Below are positions 1-10,000 of a stretch of DNA of 64,000 nt, in pieces (the stretch's first letter is position 1; the number at the start of each line of letters is the position of its first letter). This DNA is from Brenneria alni. GTDB lineage: Bacteria; Pseudomonadota; Gammaproteobacteria; Enterobacterales; Enterobacteriaceae. Location: positions 1 to 64,000 of the forward strand of contig NZ_MJLZ01000002.1 of the NCBI RefSeq assembly GCF_003666245.1, read 5' to 3'. The notes under the pieces are model-generated. The model was not told the origin of the DNA. It was given only the letters and a program-made list of their open reading frames with translations, and made no database searches. Both the position numbers and the translations under genes were made by a program.

Positions 1-70
1 GATAAAAACAGCCCTATCGGCAATAAGTTATGCTGTGGGAATATTGCGACCAAAATAAACTGAGAGTGTA

Positions 71-2221
71 ATGAAAATAGCGATTAGTTCAACGGTAGGG
101 GGATTTTTTACGACAAAACGAGATGTTGTTTTGGTCGATTCCTGTGATTTCAATGAAATTTCTGCGGCGGTACTTTCCGTCGCTGATATTAAAGGAGGTT
201 ATTTTAATGACATTGTCAAAACAGGATTGGAGATCCCTGTTTTTGCGGTGGTGGAGGCATATGAGACGCTGGATAATGATCTATTGTCCACTTTGCAGGG
301 GATCTTTATGCCGGATGAACGTAATGCGGATTTTTATGGTAAACAGATAGAAACCGCTGCCAGTAAATATGAAAATATATTGCTTCCGCCTTTTTTTAGT
401 AGACTTAAAAAATATGTGGAAATGGGTAATTCCACCTTTGCTTGTCCTGGTCACCAGGGCGGGCAATTCTTTCGACGTCATCCAGCAGGTCGTCAATTTT
501 TTGATTTCTACGGTGAAACACTCTTTCGTTCAGACATGTGCAACGCCGATGTCAAAATGGGGGATTTATTGATTCATGAAGGAGCGCCGTGTGAAGCGGA
601 ACAATATGCCGCTAAGGTATTTAATGCGGATAAAACCTATTTTGTTCTCAATGGCACATCAGCCTCTAATAAAGTTGTTGCCAATGCATTGCTGACGCGC
701 GGCGATCTGGTGTTATTTGATCGTAATAACCATAAGTCCAATCATCATGGGGCGTTGATTCAAGCCGGGGCAACTCCCGTATATCTGGAAACTGCTCGCA
801 ATCCATTTGGGCTTATCGGTGGTATTGATGCGCATTGTTTTGAAGAGAATTATCTGCGTCAGCAGATCAGGACCGTCGCACCTGAACGAGCGGATGAGAA
901 ACGTCCTTTCCGGTTGGCCATTATTCAACTTGGAACCTATGACGGCACGATTTATAACGCACGCCAGGTGGTGGATAAGATTGGTCATTTATGTGATTAC
1001 ATTCTGTTTGATTCCGCCTGGGTGGGGTATGAGCAATTTATTCCCATGATGAAGGATTGTTCTCCGCTGTTGTTGGAACTGCATGAAAACGATCCGGGTA
1101 TTATGGTGACACAATCCGTGCATAAACAGCAGGCCGGTTTCTCTCAAACGTCGCAGATACATAAAAAAGATAGCCATATCAAAGGACAGGCTCATTACTG
1201 TAATCACAAGCGTTTTAATAATGCTTTTATGTTACATGCGTCAACCAGTCCGTTTTATCCCTTGTTTGCCGCGTTAGATATTAATGCCCGAATTCATGAT
1301 GGAAAAAGTGGACAATATTTGTGGATGGAGTGCGTTAAAATCGGTATTCAGACAAGAAAGATGCTATTGCATACATGTGAACTGATAAAACCTTTTGTAC
1401 CGGATAATGTTGATGGTCAACCTTGGTCATCGGGCAAAACGGAGAGGATGATAAACGATCTGCGTTTCTTTAATTTTGTTCCCGGTGAAAAATGGCATGG
1501 CTTTGATGGTTATACGACATCACAATATTTTGTTGATCCTTGTAAATTACTCCTCACTACACCAGGTATTGATACACAAAGCGGCGAGTATAGTGAATTT
1601 GGTATTCCGGCCACCATTTTAGCGAATTATTTACGTGAGAATGGCATCGTGCCGGAAAAGTGTGATTTGAATTCTATTCTTTTCCTACTGACGCCAGCGG
1701 AAGATATGGCAAAAATGACGCATCTGGTTGCTGCCATCGCCAGATTTGAAAAGCATATCAAACAAAATTCACCTATGCGTGACGTGTTGCCGACACTTTA
1801 TCTGCAATATGAATATCGCTATCGCGGATATACGATTCGTGAACTCTGCCAGGAAATGCACGATCTCTACGTTAGCTACGATGTTAAAGCGCTACAGAAC
1901 GCGATGTTCCGACAGGCCAGTTTCCCGAAAGTCGCCATTAACCCTCAGGACGCAAATAGTGAACTGGTCAAAGGTAATGTGGAACTTGTTGCGCTTTCCC
2001 ATGCAGAAGGCCGAATTGCCGCAGAAGGGGCATTGCCATATCCGCCAGGGGTATTGTGTGTTGTACCAGGGGAATTTTGGGGTGGTGTGGCACAAAAATA
2101 TTTCCTTGCATTAGAAGAAGGAATTAATCAATTACCCGGTTTTTCACCGGAATTACAGGGGGTTTATATTCAACAAGATTCGGATGGCATTCATCATGCA
2201 TATGGTTATGTCATTAAATAA
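71..2221 (+). CDS. speF: Inducible ornithine decarboxylase
   Basis: This PLP enzyme decarboxylates ornithine to putrescine in the cytoplasm, using a proton and so helping acid resistance. At 716 residues it has the usual size of the prokaryotic fold-type I ornithine/lysine/arginine decarboxylases: an N-terminal wing domain (about 1-110), then the PLP domain and a C-terminal domain. The PLP lysine is K352 in the SVHKQQ motif, and D314 (LFDSAW) is placed to pair with the cofactor ring nitrogen. In enterobacteria speF is normally followed by the putrescine/ornithine antiporter potE; here the next gene is a longer ArcD-type antiporter and then arcB and arcC. Any speFL leader would lie beyond the window start. 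Family certain; SpeF rather than SpeC is inferred from context. Confidence 0.93.
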   Translation: MKIAISSTVGGFFTTKRDVVLVDSCDFNEISAAVLSVADIKGGYFNDIVKTGLEIPVFAVVEAYETLDNDLLSTLQGIFMPDERNADFYGKQIETAASKYENILLPPFFSRLKKYVEMGNSTFACPGHQGGQFFRRHPAGRQFFDFYGETLFRSDMCNADVKMGDLLIHEGAPCEAEQYAAKVFNADKTYFVLNGTSASNKVVANALLTRGDLVLFDRNNHKSNHHGALIQAGATPVYLETARNPFGLIGGIDAHCFEENYLRQQIRTVAPERADEKRPFRLAIIQLGTYDGTIYNARQVVDKIGHLCDYILFDSAWVGYEQFIPMMKDCSPLLLELHENDPGIMVTQSVHKQQAGFSQTSQIHKKDSHIKGQAHYCNHKRFNNAFMLHASTSPFYPLFAALDINARIHDGKSGQYLWMECVKIGIQTRKMLLHTCELIKPFVPDNVDGQPWSSGKTERMINDLRFFNFVPGEKWHGFDGYTTSQYFVDPCKLLLTTPGIDTQSGEYSEFGIPATILANYLRENGIVPEKCDLNSILFLLTPAEDMAKMTHLVAAIARFEKHIKQNSPMRDVLPTLYLQYEYRYRGYTIRELCQEMHDLYVSYDVKALQNAMFRQASFPKVAINPQDANSELVKGNVELVALSHAEGRIAAEGALPYPPGVLCVVPGEFWGGVAQKYFLALEEGINQLPGFSPELQGVYIQQDSDGIHHAYGYVIK

Positions 2222-2236
2222 CATCAATATCACAGT

Positions 2237-2304
2237 AAAGGAGGCGCTCTTCTCAATGTAAATCATCATATCATGTAACAGCGTGATAGGAGTGCCTCTC
2301 CTTT
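2237..2304. repeat. Imperfect intercistronic hairpin between speF and antiporter gene
   Basis: The arms AAAGGAGGCGCTC and GTGCCTCTCCTTT are imperfectly complementary around a long AT-rich loop. No T-tract follows, so it is not an obvious terminator. It could be a processing or attenuation structure that sets the speF to antiporter mRNA ratio. Confidence 0.3.
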
Positions 2305-2336
2305 CCTGAGAACGGTAAGGTCAGAGGGAATATTAT

Positions 2337-3833
2337 ATGAGTACCGATACAAAAATAGGCGCAGTCAGCACGATTACAGATACTGGCGATACGAAAAATC
2401 ATATTATTAATAAAGATGGATTGGGGATGCTGACACTCACGGCTCTGGTCGTGGGTTCCATGATTGGCAGCGGTATTTTCAGTATACCGCAGCAAATGTC
2501 AGAAAATGCCGGTGCTGGCGCTATTATCATAGCCTGGACAATCACCTTTTTTGGTATGTTGATGATCTCGTGGGTATTCCAGAACTTGTCGATGAAACGC
2601 CCCGATATTCTCGACAGCTTTTATGGTTATGCCAGACAAGGATTTGGCGATTATATCGGTTTGCAGGCAGCCTGGGGACATTGGGTTTCAACCTGCCTGG
2701 GAAATGCGGGATACCTGATTATTATTTTCAGCGCCTTAAGTTCATTCGCTATATTTGATTTTTTTGGCGATGGAACGACGACACCTGCGCTATTTGCAGA
2801 AATTATCCTGTTATTTTTAATTCATCTATTAGTTACACGTGGCGTAAAAATAGCTGCTTTTGTCAATACCATAGTGACTATCGCCAAAATCGTACCCATT
2901 ATTCTTTTTATCATTACGGTAGTGCTATTCTTTAAAGTTGATATTGCGAAAATCGATTTTTGGGGTAGCCCGGCAAGCGGGTCGATAATAAAGCAGGTTG
3001 AGTCTACGATGTTGTATACCGTGTGGGAGTTTATTGGCATTGAGAGTGCCAGTGTTTATACTAAACGGGCAAAAAGTATGAAAGATGTCAGTCGGGCAAC
3101 CTTGTTTGGCTTTTTGATCACGTTTGCCTTACTGGTGTTGGTTTCCGTTTTGTCGCTGGGGATTGTGCCACATGCTGAATTGGCGGTAATGAAGAATCCT
3201 TCTATGGCGGGTGTTATTGCACATGCTTTAGGCTCTGAAGTGGCAATGGTGATTAATATCGGGCTAATTGTTTCAGTGCTGGGATCATTACTTGTATGGA
3301 TTATGCTTTCCGCCGAATATCTCAGTCTGGCCAGTGAAGGCGAAGAGAATACCGTTCCTTCTTTCTTCGGTACGCATAATCGATTTGGTTCGCCGATTCA
3401 AGCGCTGCGTTTATCCAGTGGCATTGTTTTTGTGCTGTTGATCATCGCACATTTCAATTCGGCGGGATATAACAAGATGGTGATGCTCTCCACATCCATG
3501 GCATTGATCCCTTATATTCTAACGGCGGGTTTTGCCTATAAATTGGTTAGCCGTGGTGCATGGAGTCCGACAGAACCGGCGAAAAGGTGGGATCGTTTTT
3601 TTACCCTAGTCGCAATGATATATGGCGCTTGGTTAGTTTATGCCGCGGGCATAAAATATCTACTCATCGGCACCATACTTTATGCACCGGCCATTTTGTT
3701 TTATATAAAGGCGAAAAAGGAAAAACATAAACCTTATTTTGATAAAATAGTGGATAAAGTAGTGGCATCAATTGTTGTTATTGCTGCGATGATATCTATT
3801 TACCTGATTTTCCACGGTGAACTGGTTATCTGA
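2337..3833 (+). CDS. arcD: Arginine/ornithine-type antiporter (APC family, ArcD-like)
   Basis: An inner-membrane basic amino acid/polyamine antiporter of the APC superfamily. The 498 residues hold about 12-13 hydrophobic segments after a 28-residue polar N-terminus. The GSMIGSGIF motif in TM1 (about 40-48) binds substrate backbone in APC transporters, and the segment VWEFIGIESASVYTKRAK is typical of the ArcD/ArcE branch, longer than PotE (about 439 residues). It lies 115 bp after speF and 88 bp before an ornithine carbamoyltransferase gene, so it probably exchanges ornithine or putrescine for arginine or citrulline. Substrates cannot be read from sequence. Family sure, exact exchange uncertain. 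Confidence 0.82.
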   Translation: MSTDTKIGAVSTITDTGDTKNHIINKDGLGMLTLTALVVGSMIGSGIFSIPQQMSENAGAGAIIIAWTITFFGMLMISWVFQNLSMKRPDILDSFYGYARQGFGDYIGLQAAWGHWVSTCLGNAGYLIIIFSALSSFAIFDFFGDGTTTPALFAEIILLFLIHLLVTRGVKIAAFVNTIVTIAKIVPIILFIITVVLFFKVDIAKIDFWGSPASGSIIKQVESTMLYTVWEFIGIESASVYTKRAKSMKDVSRATLFGFLITFALLVLVSVLSLGIVPHAELAVMKNPSMAGVIAHALGSEVAMVINIGLIVSVLGSLLVWIMLSAEYLSLASEGEENTVPSFFGTHNRFGSPIQALRLSSGIVFVLLIIAHFNSAGYNKMVMLSTSMALIPYILTAGFAYKLVSRGAWSPTEPAKRWDRFFTLVAMIYGAWLVYAAGIKYLLIGTILYAPAILFYIKAKKEKHKPYFDKIVDKVVASIVVIAAMISIYLIFHGELVI

Positions 3834-3921
3834 CATTTATCAGGTAATCGTCTGAAATATAAAAATTTTATTAACTTAAATTTATTTAATTATTGTTCGT
3901 AAACAATGGTCGGGAGTTGTT

Positions 3922-4926
3922 ATGCCTTTTAATATTAAAAATCGTCATTTTTTAAAAATGTTGGATTTTAGCCCTCGTGAAATTCATTACTTACTGGATT
4001 TAGCGCGTGATTTAAAACGCGCAAAATATAATGGTACTGAACAGCCAATGCTGAAAGGAAAAAATGTTGCGCTGATATTTGAAAAAACGTCAACGCGTAC
4101 ACGTTGTGCGTTTGAGGTCGCATGTCACGATCAAGGGGCCCATGTCACTTATTTGGGGCCATCGGGTTCTCAGATTGGTCACAAAGAGTCGATGAAAGAT
4201 ACCGCCAGAGTATTGGGAAGAATGTATGACGCTATTGAATATCGTGGTTTCAGCCAAAGCATGGTGGAAAACCAACTGGCGGCTTATACGGGGGTTCCGG
4301 TATTTAACGGTCTGACAGACGAGTTCCACCCAACCCAGATGTTGGCTGATGTTTTAACTATGTGGGAAAACAGCAGCAAACCACTGGCAGAAATCAACTA
4401 CACCTACCTCGGTGACGCACGTAATAACATGGGGAATTCTTTGCTGGTTATTGGTGTAAAACTGGGGATGCATGTACGGATTGGTGCGCCCAAACATCTT
4501 TGGCCTACGGATGAACTCGTCGCTGAATGTAAACAGATTGCCGCACAAACAGGTGCAAAAATCACGCTGACGGACGACCCGATAGAGGCCGTCAACGACA
4601 CAGATTTTGTGCATACCGATGTCTGGGTTTCCATGGGAGAACCAGAGTCGGCCTGGAGAGCGCGCATCGATCTGCTGAAACCCTATCAGGTTAACCGCAA
4701 GCTGATGGAGGCCAGCGGCAATCCCAATGTTAAATTCATGCACTGCCTTCCTGCTTACCACAATAAGGAAACCAAAATCGGGCAATGGGTATACGACACC
4801 TTTGGTCTCGATGGTGTGGAAGTTACCGAAGAAGTTTTTGAATCCCCAATGGCATTGCAATTTGAGCAGGCGGAAAACCGTATGCACACCATCAAGGCGA
4901 TTCTGGTCGCTACCTTGAGAAGCTGA
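3922..4926 (+). CDS. arcB: Ornithine carbamoyltransferase (catabolic context)
   Basis: Interconverts ornithine plus carbamoyl phosphate and citrulline plus phosphate. The carbamoyl phosphate loop STRTRC is at 57-62, HPTQ at 136-139, the ornithine loop DVWVSMGE at 233-240 and the catalytic HCLP at 274-277. The 334 residues match the family. Sitting between an ArcD-type antiporter and carbamate kinase suggests the phosphorolytic, citrulline-consuming direction (ArcB), although the protein also resembles anabolic ArgI/ArgF and could serve arginine synthesis. The start is supported by GGGAG about 8 bases upstream of the ATG. The upstream 90 bp are very AT-rich. Confidence 0.92.
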   Translation: MPFNIKNRHFLKMLDFSPREIHYLLDLARDLKRAKYNGTEQPMLKGKNVALIFEKTSTRTRCAFEVACHDQGAHVTYLGPSGSQIGHKESMKDTARVLGRMYDAIEYRGFSQSMVENQLAAYTGVPVFNGLTDEFHPTQMLADVLTMWENSSKPLAEINYTYLGDARNNMGNSLLVIGVKLGMHVRIGAPKHLWPTDELVAECKQIAAQTGAKITLTDDPIEAVNDTDFVHTDVWVSMGEPESAWRARIDLLKPYQVNRKLMEASGNPNVKFMHCLPAYHNKETKIGQWVYDTFGLDGVEVTEEVFESPMALQFEQAENRMHTIKAILVATLRS

Positions 4927-4986
4927 GTTTCTGTAGGGGAATCACTGTCTAACCTCCTCTGAAGCGCAAGACGAGCTGTTACCTAC

Positions 4987-5022
4987 GGGATAAGGCTGGC
5001 AGATGCCATGATGTCTTATCCC
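4987..5022. repeat. Intercistronic hairpin between arcB and arcC
   Basis: An exact 8-bp inverted repeat, GGGATAAG and CTTATCCC, encloses a smaller GGCA/TGCC hairpin. There is no T-tract. It lies in a 187-bp spacer and may stabilise the arcB mRNA end or be a REP-like element. Confidence 0.5.
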
Positions 5023-5113
5023 CGGCAGAACATCGTCCGCTGATGTCAGGACAAAAAAACGATGTGATTTCCCCGGCTTGTTACCATCATTAAACGTAAT
5101 GAAAGGAAAAATT

Positions 5114-6061
5114 ATGCGCATAGTAGTCGCTCTTGGGGGAAACGCCCTGCAACGGCGCGGTGAGGTGATGACCGTGGAAAACCAGCGTAATAATATCAGG
5201 ATCGCGGCTCGTCAACTGGCCGCGATAGCCCAGAGCCATCAACTGTTATTGACTCATGGCAATGGTCCCCAGGTCGGGTTGTTAGCATTGCAAAATGAAG
5301 CCTATAACCGCCATGTGGATAATCGGATAACACCTTATCCGTTAGATGTCCTGGGGGCGCAAACTGAGGGCATGATAGGTTACATGTTGGAGCAGGAACT
5401 TGGTAATGAATTACCTTTTGAAGTGCCATTGGCCACGATCCTGACACAGACGGAAGTCAATGCGAACGATCCCGCATTTAAAGACCCTACAAAATTTGTT
5501 GGCCCGGTATACAACCGTGAAGAAGCACAAAAACTGGCGAAAGAGAATCAATGGACGGTAAAAGCGGATGGTGATTACTATCGACGGGTTGTTCCCAGCC
5601 CGAAACCCATGCGGATTTTCGAATTGCGCCCGATAAAAATGTTGATGGAAAAGGGCGTCGTGGTTATTGCGGCAGGAGGCGGTGGAATTCCAACCCTCTA
5701 TGATGATAGTGGTTGTAAATTGTCTGGTGTTGAAGCGGTAATCGATAAGGATCTTTCCACTTCCCTGTTGGCGCGGGCCGTGGAGGCTGATTATTTTGTT
5801 ATTGCGACGGATGTGAAAGCGGTCTATGTGGGATGGGGCACGCCCGATGCGAAAGCAATCCACAGAATCCATCCGGATGAAATGGATAAAATCGGCTTTG
5901 TAGCAGGTTCCATGGGGCCGAAAGTAGAGGCAGCTTGTGAGTTTGCCCGACTGACGGGGAAAAATGCAGTGATCGGTGCTTTGGAAGATATTGAACAGAT
6001 TGTAGCCGGTACGGCTGGAACGGTCATTACGGCACAAATCAAATCTACGCAATGGTATTAA
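5114..6061 (+). CDS. arcC: Carbamate kinase
   Basis: Transfers the phosphate of carbamoyl phosphate to ADP, giving ATP, CO2 and ammonia; this is the energy-yielding step of arginine or citrulline fermentation. The amino acid kinase fold is clear: ALGGNAL at residues 6-12, HGNGPQVG near 48-55 and the AGGGGIP loop in the middle. The start was set at the ATG that gives [10 protein letters not shown], preceded by GAAAGGAAA; upstream in-frame ATGs would add 5 or 12 residues that the family lacks. The product is 315 residues, normal length. It ends the speF-arcD-arcB-arcC block; no arginine deiminase gene is visible. Confidence 0.93.
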   Translation: MRIVVALGGNALQRRGEVMTVENQRNNIRIAARQLAAIAQSHQLLLTHGNGPQVGLLALQNEAYNRHVDNRITPYPLDVLGAQTEGMIGYMLEQELGNELPFEVPLATILTQTEVNANDPAFKDPTKFVGPVYNREEAQKLAKENQWTVKADGDYYRRVVPSPKPMRIFELRPIKMLMEKGVVVIAAGGGGIPTLYDDSGCKLSGVEAVIDKDLSTSLLARAVEADYFVIATDVKAVYVGWGTPDAKAIHRIHPDEMDKIGFVAGSMGPKVEAACEFARLTGKNAVIGALEDIEQIVAGTAGTVITAQIKSTQWY

Positions 6062-6138
6062 CCTTTTCCATAGGAGAATGTTTAGCATTCAGCATCGCAT
6101 TAAGAAATCGTGCATCACGCTATTTGTTTTCCGGCGTA

Positions 6139-6201
6139 CAGGTATTAAATAAAAGTATGCATGCGTCATGCAGACAATAATATAGCGATATTTAATACCT
6201 G
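6139..6201. repeat. 63-bp stem-loop just upstream of the dspF hrp box
   Basis: A perfect 13-bp inverted repeat (CAGGTATTAAATA / TATTTAATACCTG) brackets a 37-base loop that holds a second small inverted repeat, TGCAT/ATGCA. It ends 5 bp before the GGAACC of the hrp box. No T-run follows on either strand, so it is not a classical terminator. With flanking sequence it fills the 334-bp gap between arcC and dspF together with the hrp box and a further palindrome. Confidence 0.6.
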
Positions 6202-6206
6202 CGGCG

Positions 6207-6234
6207 GGAACCGCCTCATGTTTGGTTTCACTTA
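6207..6234 (+). promoter_or_regulatory. hrp box (HrpL sigma factor promoter) for dspF-dspE
   Basis: GGAACC, a 15-base spacer, then TCACTTA, against the HrpL consensus GGAACC-N15/16-CCACNNA: the -35 half is perfect and the -10 half has one mismatch at its first base. It lies 162 bp upstream of dspF, which leaves a fairly long leader. HrpL control of avrE/dspE loci is well established in plant pathogens; use of this exact site is inferred. Confidence 0.75.
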
Positions 6235-6253
6235 ATTAATATAATTGAAACCA
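6223..6253. promoter_or_regulatory. 31-bp palindrome overlapping the hrp box -10 region
   Basis: The arms TGGTTTCA and TGAAACCA are exact inverted repeats around a 15-bp AT-only-like core. The left arm overlaps the -10 half of the hrp box and the right arm lies downstream, where a repressor operator or the 5' end of the transcript would fall. No known operator was recognised. Confidence 0.45.
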
Positions 6254-6395
6254 CTCTAACTGTGAGCACCCTGTTGCGTACTCATCAATAAAGTAGATCG
6301 TTGGTTGGCGCAATGGGTAAGTGCGAGCAGAACAGTTAAAAAATGAAGACATGGAAATAAAGCGTGCATCCACCGACAGGAAAAGGAGGGAGAAC

Positions 6396-6818
6396 ATGAC
6401 ATCGTATCATCAACAGCTTGAAAGCTGGCTGCAACACCTTGCTCAACGCTACCGCACTTCTCTGACGCTGCGGGATGGGGTGTGTGCGCTATGTGATGAA
6501 AACGGTGCGGAAGCGGCTGTAATTGAAGTGCCAGCGCAAAGCGATATCCTGCTATTGCATTGCCAATTACCGGTGCTGTCGGAAGAGATGAGCGAAGCGA
6601 TTTCACGGTTTTGTCTGCAATTGAATTTTGAAATGAACGCCATGCGCGGTTGTTGGTTGGCGTTGGATGAGTATCAGACGTTACGCCTGTGTACGCAACA
6701 CCCTGTCAATATGTTGAATGAGCAAACATTTACCGCATTAGTCGAGGGATTTATAGAGCAGGTTGACGAAGTGGGCGCGTTTTTACGCGATGTACTCATC
6801 AGAATAGATGCTGCGTGA
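6396..6818 (+). CDS. dspF: DspF/AvrF type III chaperone for DspE
   Basis: A 140-residue acidic protein placed directly before dspE and resembling the CesT/DspF class of type III chaperones: an N-terminal helix (SYHQQLESWLQHLAQRY), a beta-rich middle, then a C-terminal helix (about 100-130). Chaperones of this kind bind the N-terminus of the partner effector and prepare it for secretion. The start was chosen at the ATG with AAGGAGGGA 6 bases upstream; a longer in-frame reading would add 25 charged residues without a better ribosome site. In Erwinia amylovora dspF follows dspE, so the chaperone-first order here differs. Assignment rests mainly on position and fold pattern. Confidence 0.82.
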   Translation: MTSYHQQLESWLQHLAQRYRTSLTLRDGVCALCDENGAEAAVIEVPAQSDILLLHCQLPVLSEEMSEAISRFCLQLNFEMNAMRGCWLALDEYQTLRLCTQHPVNMLNEQTFTALVEGFIEQVDEVGAFLRDVLIRIDAA

Positions 6819-7033
6819 ACTGCAAGTCGTTTATACAGAGTTAATGGCCGGATGGATATTGAGCGTCGATATATATTCTATCCGGCGGGCAGTACCCCAA
6901 TAATTATCACCAATCATATTCCCATCAGAGGAATAGAATAAATGCTTACCCTTTATCCTATTTTTATAAAAAACAATGTTTATTCCGTAAGAAATAAATC
7001 GTTATTCCAAAAAATGAAAATAGAGGGGGAGCC

Positions 7034-10000
7034 ATGTTCAACAAACACGGAAAAATTACCTCTGCACACCAAACTATTGCGCATAGCGCAGCAGGAATAG
7101 AACGTGCAGAAAAGGGAATACTTCAGCAAAAAACAACTCAACACACGCCCAGGTCGGCGGCAGGCTCTCTGATTGCGGAGGGAAAACATGCCGCCACCCG
7201 TGCGGGTATTCGCCAGACATTACCTTCCGTTCAGGATGATATGCCAGCGCGTCAGCGAGGCCGCCGTAATAAGCTCTCCGGCTTGTTGCATAGTCTGCCT
7301 TTTTTTAGGAGAAAGCACGCCGCGCCAGAGCAGGCCAGCAGGCCTGACAGCGCGCAGAAACCGCGCGACAATACATTACTGGCGAAAATGATGGCCGAGC
7401 GGCCAACGGATTTGCTCCGGGAGTATGCCGAGCGTCCGGCCAGGGAGGAGATACGACACTATCAGCACAACTTCACTCAGGTGCGGCAAAACATTCTTAA
7501 CAAGATTGGACAGAGTTCATCCACGGCGGAAAATGGCAGTAATGCCGCTCCCGACTCTTCTCTCTACCATACGCCGCATTTGTCGCCGTCATCGTCTGGC
7601 TATATGTCCGCCGAGACGTTTGATTTGCCGCCGCCGGGAATGGCTTATAACTCACGGTTTGACGGTGATGTCACATCGAATCAATCGCGGCGCCAAATGG
7701 CGGAACCCCAGGCAGGCAAACTGCCGCACGAGGTGGCGCGGCGTGAGCGGTTGTCCCAGCGTGAAACATCTGCTGCCAATCAACCAATTTCCAATCAAGT
7801 AGCCCAGGGGGAACCACCCCATCAGCGCGAAACGGCAGAACGGCCATCTGGCGCAGGCTATTCCTCGCAACCGCTGGATCTGAACCTGGACGGCAAAGGC
7901 CGCCTCATGGTGGCGGAGACAGTCTCTCCGGCGATCCGCACGCTACTGAACGAAACATTAGGAAAGGACAACCAGCGGTTTCTTGCCCACACCGAGTATG
8001 AGACAGACGAAGGCGATCGGCGTCATCTGCTGCTGGGCCGCGAGGGCAAGCTGTTTGCGCTGAAAAGCTCAGAAAACGCCAGTATCGCCCTGCATTCCAG
8101 CGTGCCTGACGCGGAGAAAAAAATGCTGGCACAGGCTGCAAAAGGCAACGCCACCTATAGTCTGCACGTGACGCCGGATGGCGAAAGCGTCAGTGTGAGC
8201 GCAAGGGATAAACATCACACTGACGGCGCGGCGCAATCGACGCTGCTATTGCCGGGGCGGCTGCATGAGTCGCTGCTGACCGGGAGCTACCGTCAGCCCG
8301 CCACGCAGGTAAACCCGTCAGGGGAGCAGGTTCGTCTGCACGAAGGAAAATTATATGCGTTGAACGAAACGCTGGGCGTATGGCAAAAAAAAAGCGATAT
8401 CACGTTCAATATACTGTCCGCGCAGGCGGACAACAAACTCTATGCGGTACAGGATCAGCACCGACTGCACAACCTGACGGACAACGTGCATTCTGAGATA
8501 TTTACCGATGACATTGCGGCTTTTGCGGTGAATAAACGCGGTCAGGTGGCGGTGCTGACGGATACCGGCGAAAGTACCAGAATGTATTTTATGCCGTCGC
8601 TGGACGCGCCTGCGGATCAACGAATTCCAATGACGCTGACGTTGGCTAATCCGTCATTGGCGCTGGAGCGCGGTAGCGAACATATCGAAGCGCAAACCCT
8701 CGGTATGACGGATAACCAATTCTATGTTACCGATAGCGAGGGTAAGCTGTTTGTCGGGAATTATTCACATCCCGGCCAGCCTGAACTGGCGGTGGAGCCA
8801 GCGCGGCAACCGGCGCTGGAGCAGGCTTTCTCGGAGAATTATCAGATCGGCGGCTTTGTCAGCGATGAGCATGGCCGGTTGAACGCGCTGGTAAAAGACC
8901 CTCTTAAACAAATACACGCTTGCCCGCTGGACGAGGGGGGGCAGTTCCGTCCCGGCTGGAACCTGAGTGATACGCTGGTGCTCGATAACCAGTTGGGCCT
9001 GACGCACATTCAGCCCAAAGAACTGGAAACCGTCGATTTGAAGCATCTGGGCAAGCTGACGTTGCAAGATGACGCATTATTTTACCTCGATAAACTTACC
9101 CAGGCCTGGGCCAAAGCGGAAGGCGGGTGCGATCAGTTAAAGAAAGGCGTGGACGGTCAGGCTTACGTACTGAAAGGCGGCGAAGTCAGAAAAGTCAATA
9201 TTACCGTGAATAGCGGTGGCTTCAGACAGGGAGCGGATAACGTTTTCTCGCTTGCGCAAGTGCGCAATAAACCCTCTTCCGGCGGCGGTCTCTTGCCGGA
9301 TGCGAAGCCCGACAACGCCGTAGCGATGGCGGTAATTAATCCCTATAAATTCCTGCTGTTGTCGGATAAGGGCGATATCCGCTTCCATCAGGCAAAACCG
9401 GAAACCCGGCAGTCACTGTACCCGGCGCAGACATTGCCGAAAACCGGTATGCGCGGCGAGGTTAAGGATATCGTGCTCGATCGCAGTCAGAATCTGTACG
9501 CGTTAACTCAACAGGGTGAGATCTTTACCCTGGCGAAAGCGCAGTGGCAGCAGCCGTCCGACGTACAGGCTAAGGCGGTCTGGCAGGCGGTATCGCTACC
9601 GGGCGCAAGCGCCGGTGGCATTACCCATATTCAGAATGATGACGCTGGACACCTTGTCGTCGCACGGGATACGGATTGTCATCAATGGAACGGCGACAAC
9701 TGGCGGCCATTGGACAGCACGAAGTCGGCGAAAGCGTCAGCGCCGGAAGAACTGATGAAACAAACCGTATTTGACCGATTAGGGAAAGCGACGAAGCGGC
9801 GTCTCATACCAAAAACCGGCGTTACGGTACAAGGCTCGGCTAATGTTGGCGGTTTTATTGGCGCGGAAAGTAAAAAGGTACAAAGCAAGTTTTCCGCACG
9901 TCTTAGCGCCCATATGTTTTCACCGACGATGGGAACGCCCAGGCCGATCAAAAATCTGGCTTATGCCGTTCAACATCAGTGGCAGGGGCGTGAGGGGCTT

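Noticed and set aside
5411-6088. 225-codon open frame antisense to arcC
   Set aside because: Shadow of the carbamate kinase gene; composition is odd (many His, Arg, Phe) and no family is recognisable.
6941-7101. Small open frame between dspF and dspE overlapping the dspE start
   Set aside because: Weak ribosome site, no recognisable sequence, and it runs out of frame through the dspE start, which has a strong GAGGGGGAG.
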